Origin: CAZMNY01 sp964567745
GTDB taxonomy: Bacteria > Planctomycetota > Planctomycetia > Pirellulales > Pirellulaceae
Direction: 5' to 3'
Assembly: GCA_964567745.1 (NCBI GenBank)
Contig: CAZMNY010000004.1
Coordinates: forward strand, 1 to 64,000
DNA length: 64,000 bases
Numbering within the stretch: position 1 is the first letter of the stretch; each line of letters opens with the position of its first letter. This document shows positions 44,213 to 51,836 of this stretch, piece by piece. Under the pieces are notes generated by a model that searched no databases, was not told where the DNA came from, and saw only the letters and a program-made list of their open reading frames with translations. The position numbers and the translations under genes were made by a program.

Positions 44213-46642
44213 TTAAGCGCCGGCGCGGGCCAAGGCTTCCGATATCTTCTTGGCGTCTGAAGCGAGCGGGCTTTCCGGGAAGTCGCCGATAAGCTGCTCA
44301 AACCGCCGCTTGGCGTCCTGTCTTCGACCCATCCGGTAAAGGCATCGGCCATAGTTGAAGAGAATCACGTCCAGGAACTTTGCATCGGGATGATTCTCGA
44401 GAACGGTCTCGAACGTGTCGACCGCTCGAGAATAGTCTTGCTGCTTGTAGTAGTGGTCGGCCATCTTGGCGACCGCTTCGCCGACTCGCCCCGAACTGGG
44501 GAATTGGTCGAATACTTTCTTATACTCTTGAAAAGCTCGATCTCGGAGCTGAGCTGCTCCGGCGCCCTCTCGGGCCTCAGCCATGTCTTCATAACACTCT
44601 GCGATCCCGAATTGGGCTTCGCCGCGAAGCTGGCTGGTTTCCATTCCGACGAGGCGATTGTAGATGCCAATCGCGCGATTCAATTCGCCCTGTTGTCTGG
44701 CGACGCCGCCGAGTTGCAGCAAAGCGTCGTCGACAAAACCGCTGGCGGGAAACTCGTTCTGCAGACGCTGGCACATTGCCGAGGCCAAAGAGAGTCGGTC
44801 CATCTGGAAATAGATGTGCCACAACTGAACGTAGGTTTCCTCGAGCAATCGTCCGCCCAGTTTGCGAACGTCCGTCATCACACCCTCGCAGACCTTCAGT
44901 GCGAGGCGATACTTTTCGTCGGCCTTCGTCTTGAGCCCGAATTCTTTGTACCGGTTTCCGATTTTGGTCAACGCATCGGCGGTTTTTAGTTGAGTCTGAA
45001 TGCGCAGTTCCTCGTCGGAAATCTGAGCTCGAGTCACACGAACTCCGCCGATATTGCCTTCGAGACACCGCGCTTTGGCGTGCAACTCATTGATGCCTTC
45101 GCCGCTATGCCGTTCGTCCAAATAAGTTACCCGCACCGTGTCGCCGGGCAACGCTTGCAACGCGTTATCGTTCTCGACGATCGTTGCTGTCTTGTGTATG
45201 GCGACAACAGCCTGGAACAGTCCGCTGTGAATGGAGTTGTCGGGCGCCTCTGCTTCTTTTGGCTTAGCCGAATCGTCGTTGGCTTTTTTTTTCTCTTCCG
45301 TCCTGGAATCATCAGTCGCTTTGGTTGCGGGCGTATCAGATGGAGGGGTTTCGACAGGCGTCGTCTCGGTGTCTTCCAACGGCATGTCAACCGTCGTTTC
45401 AATGGGCAAGACAGGCTTGATTTCAACAAGCTTGATTTTCACCCGGTCAACGACTTTGAGCGGATCGATTTTTGGCTCGTCGTCGTCCGCGTCGCGGACG
45501 AGCGAGTCGTCCGTTTCGCCTTCGGTGTCTGCGTCTGCGGCGGCAGCCAGCGCCGCGGTCTCAGCGTCCACTTCCGCGTCGGTCTTCTTCCGGTACAGTT
45601 CGACAACCGCCGTGATTGAATCGGCACCATCGGAAATGTCGCGATCGGCATCGCTAATCTGGACGTTGACCGTCTTGCCCAGGACGACGCCAAACAGAGT
45701 TTCCCGAAAAGCGCCGTCCGTTATGGCAACATGCCCATCGCCAACCACTTCGACTTCGCGGAGGACCGGTTGGTCGAGCTTCTGCTCTTTGGTGTGCCGG
45801 TCGGTATAGACGACGGTGACTTTCTCTCCCCCTTTGACCTCCAAGCGTCCGTTATTTGTTTTCGGTCTTCCAAGTTGCGTCGGCAAGGAGCCGGCGATGA
45901 CTCGCACGTTACGGCCGATCGGGTAGCAAAGCATCTGCTCTTCATCGCCGCTCGCCGTCTTGCAAGTGACTTTGACTGAGTCGCCGGGATTCAGGATGGC
46001 CAAGTCAGCGTCTTCGATCTTGACGAAGAATCGCTTGCCCGCTTCTAACTTGTTCTGATCCCCCTCGCCCTCTGCGAGTGTCGTGCCCACTCGCTCAAGC
46101 GCGGCAATGGCTCGGCTGTAGTGCCCGAGTTGATAGTGGCCGAGGCCGATGTAGTAGTAGGCTTGATTGACTTGCGAACTCACCGGGAACTTCTCAATGA
46201 CGTCGCGCATGATCTGAAAACACTTGCCATACATTCGCGAGTGGTAATAGCAGATGCCGGTCTTCAGCATCGCCTCGGCGCGTTGTTCCTGATCGCGATT
46301 TTCCTCGGCGGCCACCGTCTCGAAATAAATTCTTGCGCGGTCGTAAGAACGGTCTCGATCGAGGAAGTACCCGCCGAGCCTCATGTTCGCCAAGAATCGA
46401 TGACGGCTGCGCGGGTATCGTTCAATGACGGATTTCCAGATCTCGATCGCTTTGCTCGTCTCATCCGACTCGTACCGCGCGTCGCCCGCTTCGATGAGTT
46501 TCTTTGCCGCTCTGTCTTCAACAATCGAGCCTCGTAGGGGAGCTGTCTTTTCTTGTGCAGAGACTTTCGTCGCCAGCTGGGCGTGCATCGCGCAACAAGT
46601 GACGGCGATGATGGCGAGCAGGCCGCTCAAACGAATTGGCAT
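44213..46642 (-). CDS. Secreted TPR protein with an acidic beta module, first gene of the Exb/TPR operon
   Basis: An 809-residue protein. Signal peptide 1-29. Residues about 40-200 are TPR units (ETSKAIEIWKSVIERYPRS, KCFQIMRDVIEKFPVSSQV, YYYIGLGHYQLGHYSRAIAA). Residues about 205-540 are a beta region with the same acidic module as the giant protein: VQISDADRDISDGADSITA pairs with NSIHSGLFQAVVAIHK. They are separated by a roughly 130-residue acidic, Thr/Pro/Lys low-complexity insert (about 365-475). Residues about 550-805 are C-terminal TPRs (ADEKYRLALKVCEGVM, LNRAIGIYNRLVG, YSRAVDTFETVLENHPDAKF). The C-terminal half resembles tripartite envelope TPR proteins. It heads the eight-gene run, so its promoter must lie in 46643-46860. 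Confidence 0.87.
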   Translation of the reverse strand: MPIRLSGLLAIIAVTCCAMHAQLATKVSAQEKTAPLRGSIVEDRAAKKLIEAGDARYESDETSKAIEIWKSVIERYPRSRHRFLANMRLGGYFLDRDRSYDRARIYFETVAAEENRDQEQRAEAMLKTGICYYHSRMYGKCFQIMRDVIEKFPVSSQVNQAYYYIGLGHYQLGHYSRAIAALERVGTTLAEGEGDQNKLEAGKRFFVKIEDADLAILNPGDSVKVTCKTASGDEEQMLCYPIGRNVRVIAGSLPTQLGRPKTNNGRLEVKGGEKVTVVYTDRHTKEQKLDQPVLREVEVVGDGHVAITDGAFRETLFGVVLGKTVNVQISDADRDISDGADSITAVVELYRKKTDAEVDAETAALAAAADADTEGETDDSLVRDADDDEPKIDPLKVVDRVKIKLVEIKPVLPIETTVDMPLEDTETTPVETPPSDTPATKATDDSRTEEKKKANDDSAKPKEAEAPDNSIHSGLFQAVVAIHKTATIVENDNALQALPGDTVRVTYLDERHSGEGINELHAKARCLEGNIGGVRVTRAQISDEELRIQTQLKTADALTKIGNRYKEFGLKTKADEKYRLALKVCEGVMTDVRKLGGRLLEETYVQLWHIYFQMDRLSLASAMCQRLQNEFPASGFVDDALLQLGGVARQQGELNRAIGIYNRLVGMETSQLRGEAQFGIAECYEDMAEAREGAGAAQLRDRAFQEYKKVFDQFPSSGRVGEAVAKMADHYYKQQDYSRAVDTFETVLENHPDAKFLDVILFNYGRCLYRMGRRQDAKRRFEQLIGDFPESPLASDAKKISEALARAGA

Positions 46643-47120
46643 GGGCGGGATTCCGTTGTCAAAGTCTTGGTGTGATAGACGGCAGATATGAGCTGTGCTG
46701 CTCGATCTGAAACCTTAGGCGGGTCGCTATTTGTAATCATCTATTTTGCGACGGTAATAGCATGGTTGCAATCAACAAACGGCGTCCTGCTCAATAAACC
46801 GCAGGTTCAATGCGGTGTCACAATGGGTAACGTCACAGGTTAATGTCACAAATATGGGTCGGTCGTTACAAGAAAATCCCTAAGAAGGTGGCAAAGCGCC
46901 GGATTAACCCGTTGGGTAAACGCGAGACCACGCACGACTCGTTTCGGAACGAACAGAGCGATGAGGCTGACCCGTGCATGTCGAGGCAGACCAGCGTGTC
47001 TCGAGGGATGTTCAGGCGCCGCGTCAGCGATGGGCCGAGCGTCATCGTACATCGACGCTTTCAGGCCGATTGCCATCGCGAACGCTCTGCGTAGGCCATC
47101 TCGTACGCGAAACAGCGCCA
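46643..47120. other. Intergenic region upstream of the Exb/TPR operon
   Basis: Almost 480 bases without a convincing gene. It contains the start region of the operon at 46642 and the downstream flank of the DUF1501 gene. A 91-codon minus frame at 46846-47121 has an Arg/His-rich translation with no motif, and I do not call it. An AT-rich part lies at 46720-46800. A set of three GTCACA repeats (46817-46850) is described separately. Confidence 0.5.
46817..46850. repeat. Three GTCACA direct repeats upstream of the Exb/TPR operon
   Basis: GTCACA occurs at 46817-46822, 46832-46837 and 46845-46850, with 15 and 13 bases between starts. The array lies about 175-205 bp upstream of the first ATG of the operon. 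Spacing slightly above one helical turn could allow a regulator to bind repeatedly, but there is no evidence beyond the sequence. Confidence 0.4.
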
Positions 47121-47138
47121 CTTTCGCGGGAGCGAAAG
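47121..47138 (-). terminator. Hairpin after the DUF1501 gene, possible terminator
   Basis: CTTTCGC (47121-47127) and GCGAAAG (47132-47138) pair around GGGA. Outer bases CGCC and GGCG can extend the stem with a small bulge. It begins about 10 bases after the DUF1501 stop when read on the minus strand. The downstream T run is weak, so intrinsic termination is uncertain; the hairpin could instead protect the mRNA end. Confidence 0.4.
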
Positions 47139-47148
47139 GCGACAGTTT

Positions 47149-48399
47149 CTAGCCGAAGAGTTCAGAGACGGGTTCGCCGCCGTCGACCAATTTCATTGGT
47201 CGTTGGAGCGGAGTCATCACTTCTTTCTCGTGGTCGATTCCCAAGGCATGGCACAACGAGGCGTGTAGGTCGGGAACTTGCACGGGCCGATCTTTCGGAC
47301 TCATTCCGTCCTCATCCGATGACCCAATCACCTGGCCGCCGCGAATTCCGCCGCCAGCCATGAAACAGCTGAAACACCTGGACCAGTGGTCTCGGCCGGC
47401 ATTGTCGTTGATGCGCGGAGTTCGTCCGAATTCGCTGACCATCAACACCAAGGTGCGCTCAAGCATTCCGCTTTGAGAGAGGTCTTCAATGAGCGAACCC
47501 AAGGCAGGATCCATGACCAGGCCATGATTCTCCATCGCGGGGAAGTTATTGCTGTGGGTGTCGAATCCGCCGCGATTCACTTGCACGAAGGAGACGCCTT
47601 TCTCGACCAGCCGACGGGCAAGCAATGCGCCGCGACCGAAATTGGTGTCGCCATATCGATCGAGCGTCGATTGGGGAACCTTGGAGAGCTCGAAGGCCTC
47701 GAGCGCCGGACTTCGCATGAGTCGCACCGCGTCATCGATCGAAGTTTGAGTCGACGCGAGTCGGGCGTCCTTCTTTTTGCCATCGAACCGTTTGTTAAAT
47801 TTCGCGAGCACATCGAGCCGCTTGTTGCCGCGCACTTCCGCGATTCCCGACGGAAACGAAAGGTACGGATCTTTGTCACCGGGGCTGGGGACGTAATACG
47901 CTTGGCACGCTTGTCCGAGGTAGCTCGCTCGCGGCGCTTGACCGCTGATCGTGATGTACGGAGGCAAATCGCTATCGGCTTTGCGTTCGTGCACGACAAC
48001 GGAGCCAAAGCCAGGATGGCGAACCGGGCCGGGCAAGTAACTTGTCTGCATGTTGTAGGTCGCGCGGCCGTGGGCACCTTGCGTTCCGGCGATCGAGCGA
48101 ATGAGTGCGACGTTGTGCATCTGCTTCGCAAACGTCGGAAAGATCTCCGAGATTTCCATGCCCGGCACGGAAGTTTTGATCGGCGAAAATTCACCTTGCA
48201 CCGGGCGACCAGGTTTCGGGTCCCACGTATCGAGGTGCGACATGCCGCCGCCATTCCAAAAGAGAATGACATGGTCGGCCTTCGCCGGGTGGTCGGCTCC
48301 CGCGTTGGCGAGCAGCTGGTTGACGCTTAGGCCGAGAAACGAGGCACTGGCACCAGCCATCATCGCGCGGCGAGTAATTCGATAATCAAGGCATGACAT
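47149..48399 (-). CDS. DUF1501 protein, Tat-exported
   Basis: A 416-residue protein with twin-arginine-type signal (YRITRRAMMAGASASFLGLS). The core motifs are those of DUF1501, an alkaline-phosphatase/sulfatase-like fold: HVILFWNGGGMSHLDTWDPK, MHNVALIRSIAGTQGAHGRA, FVQVNRGGFDTHSNNFPAME and VLMVSEFGRTPRINDNAGRDHW. The metal-type Asp, His and Glu positions are kept, but the reaction is not known. AAGGAG lies seven bases upstream of the ATG. It follows the DUF1549/DUF1553 gene by about 90 bp on the same strand, the standard pair in planctomycetes. Confidence 0.93.
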   Translation of the reverse strand: MSCLDYRITRRAMMAGASASFLGLSVNQLLANAGADHPAKADHVILFWNGGGMSHLDTWDPKPGRPVQGEFSPIKTSVPGMEISEIFPTFAKQMHNVALIRSIAGTQGAHGRATYNMQTSYLPGPVRHPGFGSVVVHERKADSDLPPYITISGQAPRASYLGQACQAYYVPSPGDKDPYLSFPSGIAEVRGNKRLDVLAKFNKRFDGKKKDARLASTQTSIDDAVRLMRSPALEAFELSKVPQSTLDRYGDTNFGRGALLARRLVEKGVSFVQVNRGGFDTHSNNFPAMENHGLVMDPALGSLIEDLSQSGMLERTLVLMVSEFGRTPRINDNAGRDHWSRCFSCFMAGGGIRGGQVIGSSDEDGMSPKDRPVQVPDLHASLCHALGIDHEKEVMTPLQRPMKLVDGGEPVSELFG

Positions 48400-48486
48400 G
48401 TGACGACTCCTTAGTCGATAATTGAGCTTTTTTATTTTGGGGCGTTGTCGCCAATCTTTGGCGAAATATATCGGTCGCTAATCGTG

Positions 48487-50604
48487 TTACGGTAGGAAGC
48501 GAAATTCATTGCAGTTAAGCAGGACCCAACGGAGGTCGTGCATGCCTTGCAAGGCGTCGTCTCCCATAAGAGCCAAGCCCTCTTTGACTTCCGCGTCTGA
48601 CGGCTTTCGCGTGAGAATTTCCATGTAGGCGAGCTCGACGGCCTTATTTTGATTCGCCTTGGGGCCGACGAGCAGCTGATGCATCGGCTCCATCGGGCCA
48701 ACTCGCGCCGCTTCGTTTGTCAGCCGTCCGTTGAGCATCATCAAGGCTTGCCGCATTGAGGAAAGTTTGTTGCGAGCTTCGCCAAGTTCGGCTCGCGAAG
48801 TCTGTCCAAACACTCGCAGAAAGTGTCCTGCCGGCGCTGGCGCGGACATTCTCAATGACGAATTGAATTTCGGATTGTCGTCGTACTTTCGCTCAACCAT
48901 GCGGTATTCGTACTTGACTCCAGCCCGACGGTTTTGTCGTTCTTTCAACATCCGCTCGGCTTCAATTTCTTCCTTCGACATGACCTGCATTTTCTCAATC
49001 CCGACTTCGTCTTCTTGAGTCAGCAGTGCATTGAAATCAAGCTCGATCGCGTCTTCCAAAGCGTATCCGCCTTTGGCTGGCATTTGCTTTGTCATCGCTT
49101 CTCCAGCGCCCTTGGTGATCTGTTCGACCAACGTTCCTTGGGCTGGTTCGGTTTCAACTTTGCCGGCACTGACCATGACCCGAACTCGCTCCTGCACAAC
49201 GCGAGGATTCGCGCCATCGGGATACTTGTGGTCAAACAAGTGGCCTGCGGTCACGACGCTGTCATAGAGCGATTCGCTCAGCATTCGACGCATGCCCGTC
49301 GCCAGGAAGTTACCTTCCAGCTCGACACGCTCGGCCTCACTCGCCGCCAACGGCACGTGTTGTCGTTGATAGGTGTCTGACATGACGACCGTACGAACGA
49401 GGCTGCGGAGATCGTAACCGTTGGCGACAAATTCCTGAGCAATGAAGCTCAAGGTTTCGGGATGGCTCGGAAGGTTGTCCGCGCGGAAGTCGTCAACGGG
49501 CTCGACAAATCCAGTCCCAATCAACTCTTTCCAAACTCGATTCACGAACGACTCGGCGAAGTAGCTGTTGCGCGGACTGGTAACGAGTTCGGCAAGTTTG
49601 GCTCGCAATTCGCTCCGGCGGTAAATCCCCGCCTGGATGTCGATATTACGAAGGCTTTTCTTTGCGTCGCTTGCAACTTTCAAGCTCGAACCGCCGAGTC
49701 CTCGCGTTTGCTTGGCGGCCTTATTGGCTGTGTCGGCAAGTAGGTCGTCAACCGACGGCCCTTCGTCTTTCGCACCAGCTTGGCTCTTCCTCGTGCGCGC
49801 CGCCAGTAAGTCTTCGAATCGCTTAATGAAAGCGGGAGTCGATTTGCTATCAATCATTTCGAACGGGAAAGTCGGCTTCATCGTCTTTCGCGGCTCGTCC
49901 CCTTCTTCGCCGTCGGGCGGCCAGAGGACCACGGATTTGTCCGTCTCGGTCGTATAAATAACTCGCGTGAGTCGGCTCTCGACACGTCGCGTCTTGCCAA
50001 AGAAGGCGGCGATGCCGTAGAAGTCTTCTCGCGTCCAAACGTCAAACGGATGATCGTGGCATTGAGCGCATCCGATCCTGACTCCGAGGAACACTTGAGA
50101 CGTCACACTCGCCATGGCGTAGGGATCGGCGTCGTCGCCAAGCACATAGCCGACTTCGGGAGTCTTGTTGGCTTTACCATTGGTGGAGATCAAACGTCGA
50201 GCCAGCTCGTTGTAGGGCATGTCGTTTTGAATTGCGTTGTGCACGAAGGCCGTCAAAGCGGCGCCTCCAGTTGCGTTTCCGCGCATTCTCAACATGTCGC
50301 CGAAGAAGACGGTCCAACGATCCGCAAAGCGGTCACTGGCAATCAGTTTGTCGACCAGTTTCACGCGGCGTGTGGCGGCAGGCCAGCCGAGATACTCAGC
50401 TTGTTCTGATGTCGATGGAATGCGGCCAATCAGGTCGATGCTGGCTCGGCGAAGAAACGCCAAGTCGTCAATCTTGCCGACAGCAGACGCCTTGACGCCC
50501 GCTTCCTTGTTTTCGGACGCGAGATGGTCGTCCAGCGTTTCCGCTAGGGCGGGCGAAGTCAGAATAAACCCGCACAGCAATGCGAAACAAAATGGTCGAA
50601 GCAC
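48487..50604 (-). CDS. DUF1549/DUF1553 secreted protein with CxxCH
   Basis: A 705-residue exported protein; GTG start at 50604 preceded by AGGGAG. Signal peptide 1-21. DUF1549 spans about 45-260 (DLAFLRRASIDLIGRIPSTSE, ADRWTVFFGDMLRMRG) and includes a heme-type CAQCHDHPFDVWTREDFYG motif near residue 180. DUF1553 spans about 330-690 (YFAESFVNRVWKELIGTGFV, DDFRADNLPSHPETLSFIAQEF, LVRTVVMSDTYQR, MLMLNG-type end, ALLMGD and LRWVLLNCNEF). The usual N-terminal cytochrome domain of longer family members is absent. It is probably co-transcribed with the DUF1501 gene. Function is unknown; a secreted redox partner is suggested by family context. Confidence 0.92.
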   Translation of the reverse strand: MLRPFCFALLCGFILTSPALAETLDDHLASENKEAGVKASAVGKIDDLAFLRRASIDLIGRIPSTSEQAEYLGWPAATRRVKLVDKLIASDRFADRWTVFFGDMLRMRGNATGGAALTAFVHNAIQNDMPYNELARRLISTNGKANKTPEVGYVLGDDADPYAMASVTSQVFLGVRIGCAQCHDHPFDVWTREDFYGIAAFFGKTRRVESRLTRVIYTTETDKSVVLWPPDGEEGDEPRKTMKPTFPFEMIDSKSTPAFIKRFEDLLAARTRKSQAGAKDEGPSVDDLLADTANKAAKQTRGLGGSSLKVASDAKKSLRNIDIQAGIYRRSELRAKLAELVTSPRNSYFAESFVNRVWKELIGTGFVEPVDDFRADNLPSHPETLSFIAQEFVANGYDLRSLVRTVVMSDTYQRQHVPLAASEAERVELEGNFLATGMRRMLSESLYDSVVTAGHLFDHKYPDGANPRVVQERVRVMVSAGKVETEPAQGTLVEQITKGAGEAMTKQMPAKGGYALEDAIELDFNALLTQEDEVGIEKMQVMSKEEIEAERMLKERQNRRAGVKYEYRMVERKYDDNPKFNSSLRMSAPAPAGHFLRVFGQTSRAELGEARNKLSSMRQALMMLNGRLTNEAARVGPMEPMHQLLVGPKANQNKAVELAYMEILTRKPSDAEVKEGLALMGDDALQGMHDLRWVLLNCNEFRFLP

Positions 50605-50699
50605 TTCGGTTCTCCCTTTGCCGGTGGCCGCAGTATGCGGCTAAACAGAACGCCGCGGACACGAATTCGGCCCGCGTGCAGTTCGATAAGGTATGGCCA

Positions 50700-50794
50700 A
50701 TCGTGTAACTCTGTCAAATTATTTGCGGGTCAACTCGACGCCGTAAGGCCAATTCGGGATTGATTGGTCAGTAAAACGACAATTGTTACACGAT
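50700..50794. repeat. Inverted repeat with 10-bp perfect arms
   Basis: ATCGTGTAAC at 50700-50709 is the exact reverse complement of GTTACACGAT at 50785-50794. The 75 bases between are AT-rich and non-coding. It lies in the gap upstream of the DUF1549/1553 gene, whose promoter must be nearby. It might be a regulator site pair or a small mobile-element remnant. Confidence 0.45.
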
Positions 50795-50881
50795 AGTTGG
50801 GCAAATGGGCGGATTGGGTCTACTAGCGGCCCCAAATGCTCGTGCTCACAGAAGGTATCCTGAGGTCGCTCGGTTTTTTGC

Positions 50882-50990
50882 CTAGTGCCGCGTCAACTCT
50901 AAAAATGGGGGTTGGCTTCGGCGTAACTTGACTTGACGGCGTACGATACAAACACTGGGATCCTAATTCTTAGTGTTGACGCTGCACTAG
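50882..50990. mobile_element. MITE-like element, 109 bp with 25-bp terminal inverted repeats
   Basis: The 25 bases at 50882-50906 (CTAGTGCCGCGTCAAC then TCTAAAAAT) match the reverse complement of 50966-50990 at 22 of 25 positions. Both ends carry CTAG, containing a TA dinucleotide that could be the target duplication. The 59-bp interior has no reading frame of note. Terminal repeats of this length with TA are typical of IS630/mariner-type elements; a non-autonomous derivative is inferred. It lies 33 bp downstream of the end of the peroxiredoxin-like gene. Confidence 0.7.
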
Positions 50991-51023
50991 TCGCTGCTAG
51001 TCAGCACCCTCAGGCAGAGAATC

Positions 51024-51611
51024 TCAGCTTTCCGCATCCGCTTTCGGGATTTCGCAGGTTGAGAGTCGTGACACGAGCGAATCGAATGCGAGGCGAGCAT
51101 ACGACGCCTTGCCTCGCTGTTCGGCTTCGAGCTTGCCGTTCCTGAGCAAGAACACGGCCGGCAGTCGGAAGATATCGCCCGCCACTTGTCCGAAACCGTG
51201 CCCGCGAACGATCGCGGTGAAAAAGCCACGCCACCATACCCGCGGGCCGAGGACCTGAAGCAAGGTGCCTCGCTCGATTTCGAATGCATCGTACACAACA
51301 CAATCGGGGTCGCTAAACCGATGGACGTCCCCCAAGTCATATTTGGCGAACAGCTTCTCCGCTCGGCTCGGTTCGTCCATGTGGACCACCGCAATGTCGA
51401 TCTCTTGGGCGCGCAACGCATCGCGCTCGCTTCTCAAGTCGCCGAGCGCCTCGCGGCAAAACGTGCAGCCCGAGTGGCGTAGAAAAAGAACCAAGGTCGT
51501 GCTTTGGCAAGACAACTCGTAAAGCGACTCGCCATCCTGACACGTGGCCGATCGAATCGCTTCGTCGAACCGAACCTGCTTTGTCTCGCTTGCAGACGGA
51601 GCTTGGTTCAT
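51024..51611 (-). CDS. AhpC/TSA peroxiredoxin-like thioredoxin-fold protein
   Basis: A 195-residue thioredoxin-fold protein. Residues about 30-60 hold the first strand and active site LVLFLRHSGCTFCREALGDL, with Cys49 and Cys52 forming a CxxC redox pair. The fold continues with IDIAVVHMDEPSRAEKLFAKY, HRFSDPDCVVYDAFEIERG and PAVFLLRNGKLEAEQRG. The pattern is closest to the peroxiredoxin-like/SelL-related group rather than to classical two-Cys AhpC. No signal peptide, so cytoplasmic. ATG 51611 is chosen (AAAGG upstream); an ATG at 51713 would add 34 unstructured residues. It is divergent from the Gfo/Idh gene. Confidence 0.78.
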   Translation of the reverse strand: MNQAPSASETKQVRFDEAIRSATCQDGESLYELSCQSTTLVLFLRHSGCTFCREALGDLRSERDALRAQEIDIAVVHMDEPSRAEKLFAKYDLGDVHRFSDPDCVVYDAFEIERGTLLQVLGPRVWWRGFFTAIVRGHGFGQVAGDIFRLPAVFLLRNGKLEAEQRGKASYARLAFDSLVSRLSTCEIPKADAES

Positions 51612-51836
51612 GGCGGAGGCCTTTAGCTTTGGAGATTGGGTCTCATCGTCGCGAACTACGTTGGCGCATTGGCCCGAAAAAAACGGGGATCGGGAAAGTC
51701 GGCCGCCCGCCATGTCAGTCGAGATTTCATTTTCTCAACCAAACCGGCGGCTGCAATCCCTGTTAAGCTAATCGTCTGAATTTACCAGTAGGTTGTTGAT
51801 CGTTGAGTTGATTGATCTTGCGTGAAAGGGAAATCG

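Noticed and set aside
46846..47121. 91-codon minus frame in the gap before the DUF1501 gene
   Set aside because: No recognisable domain, high Arg/His content, and it overlaps the hairpin at the end of the DUF1501 transcript. Left uncalled but not excluded.
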